The translations under genes were made by a program, and so were the position numbers. From Sphingobacteriaceae bacterium (GTDB lineage Bacteria > Bacteroidota > Bacteroidia > B-17B0 > Aurantibacillaceae), in the NCBI GenBank assembly GCA_023251775.1, contig JAHEYC010000009.1:1-57469 (forward strand): a stretch of DNA of 57,469 bases, read 5' to 3'. Positions 1 through 8,395 of this stretch are shown here, piece after piece. Every line of letters starts with the position of its first letter. The first letter of the stretch is position 1. The notes under the pieces are model-generated. The model worked only from the letters and a program-made list of their open reading frames with translations, was not told the DNA's origin and searched no databases.

Positions 1-2
1 TA

Positions 3-884
3 AAAAAGAAATCAGAAAAATTCAGCGGTATTATTAAAACAGGTCGCACACACTTTATGGATGCTACTCCGCTTTCGTTGGGGCAAGAATTTAGTGGTTA
101 CGTTCAACAACTAACCAATAGCATTCGGTGTTTAAAAAATGCATTGGAAGCAGTAAAAGAATTAGCCCTGGGTGGAACAGCAGTTGGAACAGGGTTAAAT
201 ACACCAAAAGGATATGATGTATTAGTTGCCAAAAAAATTGCGGAGTTAACTAAATTACCTTTTATAACAGCGCCAAATAAATTTGAAGCATTAGCAGCAC
301 ACGATGCCATGGTAGAAATGAGTGGTGCATTAAAACGTACCGCAGTTGCTATGATGAAAATTGCGAATGATGTTCGCATGTTATCTTCAGGTCCACGCAG
401 TGGCATTGGCGAATTAATTATTCCCGATAACGAACCGGGCTCTTCAATTATGCCCGGAAAAGTAAATCCAACTCAACCCGAAGCTATGACCATGGTTTGT
501 GCCCAGGTTATTGGAAATGATGTTGCCGTTTCGGTTGGCGGATCGATGGGACATTTTGAATTGAATGTATTTAAACCTGTAATTGCTGCCAATGTTTTAC
601 AAAGTGCGCGCTTAATTGGTGATGCATGCGTAAGTTTTAATGATAAATGTGCAGAAGGGATTGAACCAAATCTTCCAATGATAAAACAACATATGGAAAA
701 CAGTTTGATGTTAGTTACTGCATTAAATACGCACATCGGTTATGAGAAAGCGGCAAAAATTGCAAAGACCGCTCACAAAGAAGGAAAAACATTACGCGAA
801 GCTGCTATTGGTTTAGGCTTTGTTACCAATGAGCAATTTGATCAATGGGTGAAGCCGGAAGATATGATCGGAAGTTTGAAGTAA
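3..884 (+). CDS. fumC: fumarate hydratase class II, C-terminal part (5' end outside window)
   Basis: Catalyses reversible hydration of fumarate to L-malate in the TCA cycle (cytosol). The reading frame is already open at base 3 and runs into the ATG at 57, so the gene starts upstream of the window and that ATG is internal. Visible family blocks are [10 protein letters not shown] at the left end, the [13 protein letters not shown] block, and the fumarase/aspartase signature [13 protein letters not shown] around 445-475, whose loop carries the catalytic serine. The order and spacing match class II fumarase to its C terminus (ending GSLK). Aspartase or argininosuccinate lyase are less likely because the residues around the signature and the HIGYEKAA segment follow FumC. 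A short gap separates it from the convergent gene that ends at 895. Confidence 0.95.
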   Translation, partial: KKKSEKFSGIIKTGRTHFMDATPLSLGQEFSGYVQQLTNSIRCLKNALEAVKELALGGTAVGTGLNTPKGYDVLVAKKIAELTKLPFITAPNKFEALAAHDAMVEMSGALKRTAVAMMKIANDVRMLSSGPRSGIGELIIPDNEPGSSIMPGKVNPTQPEAMTMVCAQVIGNDVAVSVGGSMGHFELNVFKPVIAANVLQSARLIGDACVSFNDKCAEGIEPNLPMIKQHMENSLMLVTALNTHIGYEKAAKIAKTAHKEGKTLREAAIGLGFVTNEQFDQWVKPEDMIGSLK

Positions 885-894
885 TTTCTATTCA

Positions 895-1629
895 CTAATT
901 TTTGATAGCGATACCACCCCTTTCACTTTTACCATTAACCGCAGCCGGAGTACCTTTATAATAAATATTACCGGTTTTCCATATGTGATATTCGAATGTA
1001 CCATTTGTTGGCGCTGTAATATAGGCATCGGCTAAAGAAACAGATTCAATAAAAATATAATTCGTTACAGTCCCCTCTTCTGCATATAAATAATTGGTCC
1101 CGTTCATATACGAATACATTTTAGTGGTTGTGCCTTTAAAATAAATATTTCCGTTACCATGCGAACTTGTTTTTAATTCGGTATAATTTCCATAGATGAA
1201 GATGTCGCCGCCTTCCGAGCTAAAGAACATCGTGTCCTGAATAAAATCCGCATGTGTAATAATGTTACCAACCGAATTCGTGATCACTTTATCATATTCG
1301 GGAGCGGTAACGGTAATTTTTAATTTATCATCATAGCCTCGCACAAAATTGCATGCGTTATCATTGTCAATCATCAAAGTTCCGCTCTCTACCGATGTTC
1401 TAACTTTTTCTAATAAATTGGCGCCTCCAAATATTTCTACCTTATACTCATTTCCTTTTACTAAAGTAACATCAATATTGGTCTCAAGTGTTACAACTTT
1501 GAACGGCGTCATTATTCTTTCCATGCTAGTTTCCTTTCCCGCTTTCTTGAAACAATCGGGCGAACTCTTATTGCACGATATAATTATCACACTCACCAAA
1601 AAAATACATATGTAATTCATATATCTCAT
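895..1629 (-). CDS. DUF2807 (GIN-domain) lipoprotein
   Basis: Predicted lipoprotein: the N terminus is a short hydrophobic segment ending in a lipobox-like IISC with Cys at about residue 19. The rest (residues 40-240) reads as a repetitive beta-helix of short strands with regular G, N and T turns, typical of the DUF2807 'head GIN' domain common in Bacteroidota. An FKVVTLETNIDVTLVKG-like opening is the usual start of that domain. The function of the family is not established; surface location is inferred. Its ATG overlaps the TGA of the upstream gene (ATGA at 1626-1629), so the two are translationally coupled. A second in-frame Met at residue 4 is an alternative start. Confidence 0.75.
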   Translation of the reverse strand: MRYMNYICIFLVSVIIISCNKSSPDCFKKAGKETSMERIMTPFKVVTLETNIDVTLVKGNEYKVEIFGGANLLEKVRTSVESGTLMIDNDNACNFVRGYDDKLKITVTAPEYDKVITNSVGNIITHADFIQDTMFFSSEGGDIFIYGNYTELKTSSHGNGNIYFKGTTTKMYSYMNGTNYLYAEEGTVTNYIFIESVSLADAYITAPTNGTFEYHIWKTGNIYYKGTPAAVNGKSERGGIAIKN

Positions 1630-2738
1630 TTTTCCAATGGTAATCTATAACCTATTCCATAATCAAAACAATAGGCAACTGCCCAGTGAGTTCTTAATCC
1701 AAACGCTACCATCAATCCCTTCTTGCCCAAATATCTTACACCAATTTTATGATAGAAACTTCCATCGGGTGTTATTGGTTGATTAATATAAGTTCCCATT
1801 TCTATTGGTAAACTAATGCACCCGATATTATAGGAGTAACAAATTTTTGGTCCATAACGTAATTGCTGAAATACATTATCAGTTGGTTTATCTGATTCCT
1901 GAAGATCCTTTACATAATTCTGCTCGTAAAAAACATCAAATCCAACACCAAATTTATGTGTATTGCGTTTATTATAATTGTATCCAAACGACATGCACGC
2001 TGTAAGATACTTTTTACCGTGGATCTCGCCATCATTTACCCCATATGAATTCAACACCGTAAGTTCATGTCTGCTTTTATTTCTTGTACTGCTATCGATC
2101 TTCTCTACTGAAGGCGAATGCTTTTTGGTGACATTAAAATTAAACGCCATACCAACTCCAAAAATGTTCAAACCTAAATTTGGTGATTGTGCCCTTCCGT
2201 TGCTCACATGAGAGAACATAAAACCCGGTTCAAAACGAACATTTTTATTGATAGGAATATGCCAAAACCATTTGAATTGTACATACGCATTATACATACT
2301 TCCAATAGCGCCGTTCTTTTGATTTTCTTTAAGATCAAAATGTTTTGTCATGAACGCCGAGCCCCAACATAATCTTAAATACAAACGTCGTTTTCTATCG
2401 TTTTTATTCAAAGGGAGCTCTACAAACGGCGCAATAATTATTCCATAACCTAATTCCTTTTTATTAGCATAATCAACAAACGAAAGATTGACACCAATAT
2501 CCGGCAAATTATTTTCTACCTGCCATAACTTATCTCCTAATGTAGGTTTTACGATATTAAGTTCATACGTTTTTGGATAACCGGTGATCAAATTACCCAT
2601 CGAACTGCGGTGCTGAATGATGGCGGCATAATTTACATATGGCTTGATGTACCAATTAGGATTTGACACCAAGCCGCTTTGCGAAAGCACTATTGTACGA
2701 ACAGAAATTAAAAAGGTTATGAATACTGCTTTTTTCAC
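1626..2738 (-). CDS. PagL-like acyloxyacyl hydrolase / outer membrane lipid A deacylase family
   Basis: Likely an outer membrane beta-barrel of the lipid A 3-O-deacylase (PagL, acyloxyacyl hydrolase) family, which trims an acyl chain from lipid A. It has a signal peptide (residues 1-19, cleavage after LSQ) and alternating aromatic strands. The family motif FSHVSNG supplies the catalytic His (about 177) and Ser (about 179). At about 370 residues it is roughly twice the size of Pseudomonas PagL, and I do not see a glutamate at the PagL spacing, so activity is not certain. It starts at GTG (2738) 7 nt after a TAATTTTG box and is the first gene of a two-gene operon with the DUF2807 lipoprotein. 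Confidence 0.6.
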   Translation of the reverse strand: MKKAVFITFLISVRTIVLSQSGLVSNPNWYIKPYVNYAAIIQHRSSMGNLITGYPKTYELNIVKPTLGDKLWQVENNLPDIGVNLSFVDYANKKELGYGIIIAPFVELPLNKNDRKRRLYLRLCWGSAFMTKHFDLKENQKNGAIGSMYNAYVQFKWFWHIPINKNVRFEPGFMFSHVSNGRAQSPNLGLNIFGVGMAFNFNVTKKHSPSVEKIDSSTRNKSRHELTVLNSYGVNDGEIHGKKYLTACMSFGYNYNKRNTHKFGVGFDVFYEQNYVKDLQESDKPTDNVFQQLRYGPKICYSYNIGCISLPIEMGTYINQPITPDGSFYHKIGVRYLGKKGLMVAFGLRTHWAVAYCFDYGIGYRLPLEK

Positions 2739-2745
2739 CCGATCT

Positions 2746-2753
2746 CAAAATTA
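2746..2753 (-). promoter_or_regulatory. -7 promoter box (TAATTTTG) of the PagL-like gene
   Basis: Minus-strand TAATTTTG fits the Bacteroidota -7 consensus TAnnTTTG. It ends 7 nt before the GTG start at 2738, so the transcript would have almost no leader. Confidence 0.55.
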
Positions 2754-2800
2754 ATTAAAATTTAATTGCCTCTGGAGGCCGCTCTGTTAAAGTTTTATCT

Positions 2801-2808
2801 TAAATTTG
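2801..2808 (+). promoter_or_regulatory. -7 promoter box (TAAATTTG) of the antiporter gene
   Basis: Exact TAnnTTTG match on the plus strand. It lies inside the frame that can be read from a TTG at 2766, so translation from 2766 would begin before transcription does. This moves the start to a downstream TTG (2838 or 2847). Confidence 0.5.
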
Positions 2809-2837
2809 AGCTAACCAAAAAAAGCAACCCTAAGGTC

Positions 2838-5108
2838 TTGTTCAAATTGAAAAATATAGCATTTTATGTTATTACGATCTTAGCTTTCGCAGCACTTATT
2901 TATTTTGTTCTTATAAATGGTAAAATACTCGAAATAGGTAAGAACATTAACCCGTCAACCGATCTTGCCGCTTCTACGTTCGATCAAATAAAAGATCTGT
3001 TCACGCACAACATCACGCATCCCTTAGCCATTTTACTTTTACAGATCATCACCATTATTTTTTTCGCGCGTACGTTTGGTTTTATTTTTAGTAAACTCGG
3101 CCAACCTTCTGTTATTGGCGAGATCATTGCAGGTGTTTTTCTTGGTCCCTCAGTTGTAGGAATGTGGTTCCCCGAATTCGGCGCTTTTCTTTTTCCAAAA
3201 ACATCATTAGGGAATTTGCAATTTCTTAGTCAAGTTGGTTTAGTATTATTCATGTTTGTTATTGGAATGGAAGTTGATCTTAAAACTTTAAAAACAAAAG
3301 CAAACGACGCCGTTGTTATCAGTCACGCAAGTATCATTGTGCCATTTGGTTTAGGTATGTTACTAGCCTTATATCTTTACGAACAATTTGCGCCGACCGG
3401 CATCAACTTCATTTCGTTTGGATTATTTATGGGAATTGCCATGAGTGTTACTGCATTTCCTGTTCTAGCGCGCATTATTCATGAACGAAATCTTACCAAA
3501 ACAAGACTTGGTGCATTAGTGATCACTTGTGCTGCCATTGATGATATTACTGCTTGGTGCGTATTGGCAACGGTAATTGCTATTGTAAAAGCAGGTTCAG
3601 TGGCTGCATCTTTGCTCACTATTTTATTGGCCGTTGTGTTTGTGCTCATCATGCTAAAAGTAGTTCAACCCTTTCTTAAAAAAATGGGCGAGATCTACAC
3701 CAACAAAGAGGTCATGAGTTTAAATATCATTGCTTCCATCTTCGCTATCCTTCTTATTTCTTCTTTCATGGCCGAGATCATTGGCATTCATTCTTTGTTT
3801 GGCGCGTTTCTCGCGGGGGTTATCATGCCGCCTTCTGTAAATTTCCGTAGGATCATTATCGAAAAAACAGAATCGGTCTCTGTTGGTCTTTTACTCCCAC
3901 TCTTCTTTGTATTTACAGGATTAAGAACACAAATTAGTTTATTGAATGAAGGACATTTATGGCAAGTGTGCGGACTCATTGTTTTGGTTGCAGTGGTTGG
4001 GAAATTTGCAGGAAGCGCTTTTGCGGCAAGATTTGTTGGACAAAGTTGGCGCGATAGTTTGGCCATTGGCGCTTTAATGAATACTAGAGGATTAATGGAA
4101 TTGGTTGTATTGAATATTGGATACGATCTAGGAATTCTTTCGCCCGAAATATTTGCGATGCTTGTTATTATGGCATTGTTCACCACATTTATGACCGGAC
4201 CTTCGCTCGATCTCATCAACATGATCTTCAAAAAAGAAAAAGATGAGTCCGTTGGAATTAAAAAACAAAATTTCCGCATCCTGCTTTCATTTGCAAATCC
4301 ACTGAGCGGAAAAAAAATAATTCGTTTAGCTAATTTAATTTCGGGATATTCAAAGAACACCACCGAAATTACTGCTTTGCACGTTACGCCAAATGCGGAT
4401 ATTAACCAATATCAATTAGAGGAATACGAAAAAGAAAGTTTTAAACCCATAAAACAAGAATCAAATAAATTAGGACTCTCGATCAAGATCGCTTACAAGA
4501 TCAATAATAATGTGAATGATGAGATCCTTGATGATGCTAATTCAGGAAATTATGATCTGCTTTTAGTTGGGGCAGGACAATCTATTTTTGAAGGCACTTT
4601 ATTAGGACAAATGATAGGTTTAACAGCTTCTGCACTTCAACCCGATAAACTCATTGGTTCTTTGATAGGAAAATCATCTGTATTTAAAGGAAAAAAATTA
4701 TTGGATGAAAAAAATACGCCTTTCATTAAACACAGTAAGATCCCGGTTGGGATTTTTATTGATCATAAATTAGAGAATATTGAATCGGTACTCATCGTTA
4801 TCTCATCGGTTAGCGATGTTTTCCTTTTCTTTTATGCAAAAAAAATAATTCGTAACAGTCCGGCCAATATCACCATTTTAGATCATAAAGGTTTAATTGA
4901 ATCCAATTTTGATCTCAAAGAAGAAGTGAATGGCTTAGAACATCTGTCTTCAAACACCGTGCAATTGATCCACAAAGGCGCTTGGGATGATAATTTACTG
5001 AACGATTATCAATTACTTGTTGCCAGCGTTGATAGTTACGACGATTTCTCAAATTCGGTGACCATTGACAATCCTAAGAATCTCTCTCTGTTGTTGATAA
5101 GACCTTAA
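2838..5108 (+). CDS. CPA2-type cation/proton antiporter with C-terminal USP-like domains
   Basis: Inner membrane monovalent cation:proton antiporter (Kef/NapA-like, CPA2). After one N-terminal hydrophobic helix there is a periplasmic stretch, then about 12 membrane segments with family hallmarks: GxxLGPSVVG (about 3145-3170), the VLFMFVIGMEVD segment, and a CAAIDDITAW block with the paired Asp of electrogenic CPA2 exchangers. After the membrane domain (about 4260) the soluble C-terminal 280 residues resemble two universal stress protein folds, including a VGAGQS glycine loop, probably regulatory. The start is TTG: no ATG or GTG is suitable, and the -7 box at 2801-2808 excludes TTG 2766. TTG 2838 follows an AAGG; TTG 2847 is the alternative. 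Ion specificity cannot be read from sequence. Confidence 0.85.
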   Translation: MFKLKNIAFYVITILAFAALIYFVLINGKILEIGKNINPSTDLAASTFDQIKDLFTHNITHPLAILLLQIITIIFFARTFGFIFSKLGQPSVIGEIIAGVFLGPSVVGMWFPEFGAFLFPKTSLGNLQFLSQVGLVLFMFVIGMEVDLKTLKTKANDAVVISHASIIVPFGLGMLLALYLYEQFAPTGINFISFGLFMGIAMSVTAFPVLARIIHERNLTKTRLGALVITCAAIDDITAWCVLATVIAIVKAGSVAASLLTILLAVVFVLIMLKVVQPFLKKMGEIYTNKEVMSLNIIASIFAILLISSFMAEIIGIHSLFGAFLAGVIMPPSVNFRRIIIEKTESVSVGLLLPLFFVFTGLRTQISLLNEGHLWQVCGLIVLVAVVGKFAGSAFAARFVGQSWRDSLAIGALMNTRGLMELVVLNIGYDLGILSPEIFAMLVIMALFTTFMTGPSLDLINMIFKKEKDESVGIKKQNFRILLSFANPLSGKKIIRLANLISGYSKNTTEITALHVTPNADINQYQLEEYEKESFKPIKQESNKLGLSIKIAYKINNNVNDEILDDANSGNYDLLLVGAGQSIFEGTLLGQMIGLTASALQPDKLIGSLIGKSSVFKGKKLLDEKNTPFIKHSKIPVGIFIDHKLENIESVLIVISSVSDVFLFFYAKKIIRNSPANITILDHKGLIESNFDLKEEVNGLEHLSSNTVQLIHKGAWDDNLLNDYQLLVASVDSYDDFSNSVTIDNPKNLSLLLIRP

Positions 5109-5151
5109 TGGTTAATAAAACCAAAATTCTCATCCTTCACCTTTAAATTCT

Positions 5152-5159
5152 TAAATTTG
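5152..5159 (+). promoter_or_regulatory. -7 promoter box (TAAATTTG) of mazG
   Basis: Exact TAnnTTTG match 6 nt upstream of ATG 5166. It contains the TTG at 5157 that would otherwise look like an upstream start. Confidence 0.6.
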
Positions 5160-5165
5160 TTCTCT

Positions 5166-5942
5166 ATGTCAAGAGAAGAAACTTTACGCTCATTCGAACG
5201 CCTGTTGAATATCATGGACGATCTCAGAGAAAAATGTCCCTGGGATAAAAAACAAACTATCGAATCACTTCGTCATTTAACCATTGAAGAAACCTATGAG
5301 TTAAGCGATGCTATTTTAAAGAATGACCTCAACGAAGTAAAAAAAGAATTGGGTGATATTTTATTGCACATTGTTTTTTACGCTCGCATAGGTTCCGAAC
5401 AAAAAGCATTTGATATTAAAAAAGTAATGGATGATCTGTGCGAAAAACTTATTTACCGTCATCCGCATATTTATGGAGATGTAAAAGCAGAGACCGAAGA
5501 ACAAGTAAAACAAAATTGGGAACAACTCAAGCAAAAAGAAAAAGGCGGAAATACAACCGTTCTATCGGGCGTTCCTAATAGTATGCCCGCGCTTTTAAAA
5601 GCGTATCGTATACAGGAAAAAGTACGCGCCATGGGTTTTGATTGGGAAAAACCTGAACAGGTTTACGAAAAAGTGAAAGAGGAAATGGATGAGTTTGAAA
5701 AAGAAGTAAAAGACGGTAACTCCGAAAAAGCCATGCACGAATTTGGCGATGTATTGTTCTCGTTCATTAATTATGGAAGATTTCTTGGCATTAATCCCGA
5801 AGATGCGTTGGAACACACCAATAAAAAATTCACCAAGCGTTTTAATTACATGGAAGCAAAAATAAAAGAGCAGAACCGGTCGCTAAAAGATTGTACGCTG
5901 GATGAAATGAATGTATTTTGGGAGGAAGCAAAAAAATTATAA
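5166..5942 (+). CDS. mazG: nucleoside triphosphate pyrophosphohydrolase MazG
   Basis: House-cleaning enzyme that hydrolyses (d)NTPs to monophosphates plus pyrophosphate. About 258 residues, the two-domain MazG length. The N-terminal domain has CPWDKKQT followed by the metal-binding EETYEL and ELGDILLH helices (E..E....ExxD pattern); the C-terminal domain repeats this with EEMDEFE and EFGDVLFS. ATG 5166 is chosen over TTG 5157 because the -7 box covers 5152-5159 and homologues begin MSREETLxxFxRL. The next gene begins directly after its stop, so mazG, the PAP2 gene and the GT39 gene form one operon. Confidence 0.93.
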   Translation: MSREETLRSFERLLNIMDDLREKCPWDKKQTIESLRHLTIEETYELSDAILKNDLNEVKKELGDILLHIVFYARIGSEQKAFDIKKVMDDLCEKLIYRHPHIYGDVKAETEEQVKQNWEQLKQKEKGGNTTVLSGVPNSMPALLKAYRIQEKVRAMGFDWEKPEQVYEKVKEEMDEFEKEVKDGNSEKAMHEFGDVLFSFINYGRFLGINPEDALEHTNKKFTKRFNYMEAKIKEQNRSLKDCTLDEMNVFWEEAKKL

Positions 5943-6611
5943 GTGAGAACATTCCTAAAAAATAATTGGCATTTCCTTTCTCTTTATCTGCTGGCCTTAA
6001 GCATATCAGTTTACTATCTATTAAACTATAGTAAGATCCATATTCACTCTACAATAAATTTACTCGTAGGCGATCCAATTATTGATACGTTTTTTAAATA
6101 CATCACGCATATTGGCGATGGTTGGGTTGCGGCAATGATAGGCACAATAGTTTTAATTTTAAATGCAAAAAAAGGGATCTACGTTATTTGCACTTATGTA
6201 GTGTCGGGACTTACAACCAATATATTAAAGACATATATTTTTGACGTGAGCAGACCGCATTTTGTTTATGGTTATTATGGACATTATTTTTCTCAATACA
6301 AGATCAAGTATGTGGATGGAATTGAACTGCTAGGATTGAATAGTTTTCCAAGCGGGCATGCCACAACAGCATTTTCCATATTTATTTCCCTGGCATTTGT
6401 TACCGAAAATAAATTATTAAAGCTCGTTTTCTTTTTATTGGCTTTCCTTGGTGCATTTAGCCGAACGTATTTATCTCAACATTGGTTGGTTGATATTACC
6501 GTAGGAAGTTTGATAGGAACAATTGGCGCAATTATTTTCTATTTTATTTTCATGGGTCAAAACAGATTACAAAAATTGGATAAACCTGTCTTAAAAATCT
6601 TTAATCCCTGA
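5943..6611 (+). CDS. PAP2-family membrane phosphatase
   Basis: Integral membrane acid phosphatase / lipid phosphatase of the PAP2 superfamily, acting on a lipid phosphate or pyrophosphate at the periplasmic face. About 6 hydrophobic segments. The three phosphatase motifs are present: K..(x6)RP as KTYIFDVSRP (about residue 93), PSGHATTAF (about 137) and SRTYLSQHWLVDITVG (about 178). The start is GTG, directly abutting the mazG stop (5940-5942). A role in undecaprenyl or isoprenyl pyrophosphate recycling is possible, and fits the neighbouring GT39 enzyme that would use a polyprenyl-phosphate sugar donor. That pairing is inference. Confidence 0.85.
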   Translation: MRTFLKNNWHFLSLYLLALSISVYYLLNYSKIHIHSTINLLVGDPIIDTFFKYITHIGDGWVAAMIGTIVLILNAKKGIYVICTYVVSGLTTNILKTYIFDVSRPHFVYGYYGHYFSQYKIKYVDGIELLGLNSFPSGHATTAFSIFISLAFVTENKLLKLVFFLLAFLGAFSRTYLSQHWLVDITVGSLIGTIGAIIFYFIFMGQNRLQKLDKPVLKIFNP

Positions 6612-8335
6612 ATAAGATCCTAAATAGCAATTTTCTCTTAGTTTCATTACTTGCTATTATTGCAGGCGCCATTTTTATTCCGCTTATTGGTAATTGTCCC
6701 TTATTTGATTGGGACGAAATAAATTTTGCCGAGTGCGCCCGCGAAATGATCATAACCGGAAATTATTCAACCGTTCAAATTCATTTTCAACCGTTTTGGG
6801 AAAAGCCGCCTTTCTTTATTTGGATGGAGGCCTTTTGCATGAATGTTTTTGGCATTGGCGAATTTGCGGCACGTCTTCCGAATGCCGTTTGTGGAATTTT
6901 TACCATTGTTACTCTTTATCTTGTTGGAAAAAAATTATTCTCGCAAAAATTCGGATTGCTTTGGGCACTCATTCATGCAGGAACTTTATTGCCCTCACTC
7001 TATTTCAAATCAGGAGTTATAGATCCTTGGTTCAATTATTTTATTTTTCTGTCACTCATTCTGTTCATCGTTTCTATTCATACCGAAAATTCTAAGAAGT
7101 GGTTGTACATTGCTTTATCGGGAATTATCCTTGGAATTGCTGTTCTTACAAAAGGTCCGGCCGCCTTATTGATCGAAGGTGCTTGCGTATTTTTATTCCT
7201 TTTATTCTCGGGCAATATCAAATTCCTTTTCAAACCACTTTTCTTTTTCTTTGTGTTCACCATTTTATTTTCGAGTACTTCATGGTTCTTGTTCCAATAT
7301 TTAAATGGCAAAACGTATATCATCGAGCAATTCATCAACTATCAAATGCGTTTGTTGAATACAGAAGAAAGCGGTCATGGCGGACCATTCATTTACCATT
7401 TTATTGTTCTTTTACTTGGATGTTTTCCAACTTCTATTCTTTTTATTCTTTCCTACAGAAATAAAACCGCTATTACTTTACCTCAATCTCACACGCGCTT
7501 GATCCTTTTAGTTTTATTTTGGGTGGTTCTGTTGTTATTTTCCATCGTAAAAACAAAAATTGTACACTACTCTTCTCTTTGTTATTTCCCAATTTCTTTC
7601 ATTGCTACATTTGGAATTTTACATAAAGATCTTGGAAAAGCATTTGGCGTATCGCTCAAAACTTTATTCATCATCATTGCTGCTTTATTCTCAATACTTG
7701 TTATTGCATTCACACAGATCAACCGCTTAATTCCTATTCTCTTGGAAAAAGATCTGATCAAAGATGAATTCGCCAAATTAAATTTAAATGCCGTTATTAG
7801 TTCGCATAGTTATGAATTGTTCATTCCTGTTTTGTTTTTAATTGCGATGTATTTTGTGTTCAAGGGGATTAAAACAAATACGATTAAAACGATCGCCATT
7901 GGTTTTGCGGTGAATATTGTTTTTATTGTTGGGGCCATCAATACCTTTGTTCCAAAAGTTGAACTGATCTCACAACATGCCGCTATTGCATTTTATAAAG
8001 AGTGCGCCAAACACGATTGTTATGTGGAGACCAACGATTTTAAAAGTTATGCGTACATTTTTTATTCAGATAGAAGACCTCATCATTACCAAAGCAAGTC
8101 GTTGACCGATTTCATTGAGTATTTTTTTTCGGTGCAAGAAAAAGGTGCCTTCAAATTGAATTATTACGCCACAGCTAATTGTTTTTGGATGAAAACAAAA
8201 GACATGGATAAGCCTGCTTTTTTGGTAAGTAAAACTCCCAATAATAAAGATCTTGAAAAGTACCCCGGAGTTAAAGAAATGTACCGAAGCAACGGATTTT
8301 CCTTCTTTGTAAAGATGCCTGTCCCTGCCAAATAG
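6608..8335 (+). CDS. ArnT/PMT-like glycosyltransferase (GT39), probable CTG start
   Basis: Polytopic transferase expected to move a sugar from a polyprenyl phosphate to a periplasmic acceptor. The conserved first loop is FDWDEINFAECAREM (about residues 33-47), where DE are the family's catalytic acids, followed by EKPPFFIW. An ATG at 6746 is too late because it falls after this block. The frame opens after a stop at 6602 and contains no ATG, GTG or TTG before it. CTG 6608 overlaps the preceding TGA (CTGA), the usual geometry of coupled genes, and gives a 575-residue protein starting MNKILNSNF followed by a membrane helix. About 10 hydrophobic segments follow, then a soluble C terminus of roughly 120 residues. 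Confidence 0.8.
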   Translation: MNKILNSNFLLVSLLAIIAGAIFIPLIGNCPLFDWDEINFAECAREMIITGNYSTVQIHFQPFWEKPPFFIWMEAFCMNVFGIGEFAARLPNAVCGIFTIVTLYLVGKKLFSQKFGLLWALIHAGTLLPSLYFKSGVIDPWFNYFIFLSLILFIVSIHTENSKKWLYIALSGIILGIAVLTKGPAALLIEGACVFLFLLFSGNIKFLFKPLFFFFVFTILFSSTSWFLFQYLNGKTYIIEQFINYQMRLLNTEESGHGGPFIYHFIVLLLGCFPTSILFILSYRNKTAITLPQSHTRLILLVLFWVVLLLFSIVKTKIVHYSSLCYFPISFIATFGILHKDLGKAFGVSLKTLFIIIAALFSILVIAFTQINRLIPILLEKDLIKDEFAKLNLNAVISSHSYELFIPVLFLIAMYFVFKGIKTNTIKTIAIGFAVNIVFIVGAINTFVPKVELISQHAAIAFYKECAKHDCYVETNDFKSYAYIFYSDRRPHHYQSKSLTDFIEYFFSVQEKGAFKLNYYATANCFWMKTKDMDKPAFLVSKTPNNKDLEKYPGVKEMYRSNGFSFFVKMPVPAK

Positions 8336-8395
8336 TCTCTTTATGGCTACGGCACAATAAATGCATATATTTAATACCGAATTTAAAGGTTTTAC

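Noticed and set aside
5157-5165. TTG 5157 as the mazG start (also GTG 11057, TTG 37905 and TTG 54975 for their genes)
   Set aside because: Each codon is part of a TAnnTTTG promoter box and would be upstream of, or at, the transcription start; better starts lie downstream.
6709-7095. Alternative-frame 128-residue ORF across the GT39 gene and the idea of a frameshift there
   Set aside because: The GT39 frame is continuous from 6605 through 8335 and contains all conserved blocks; the other frame is a shadow.
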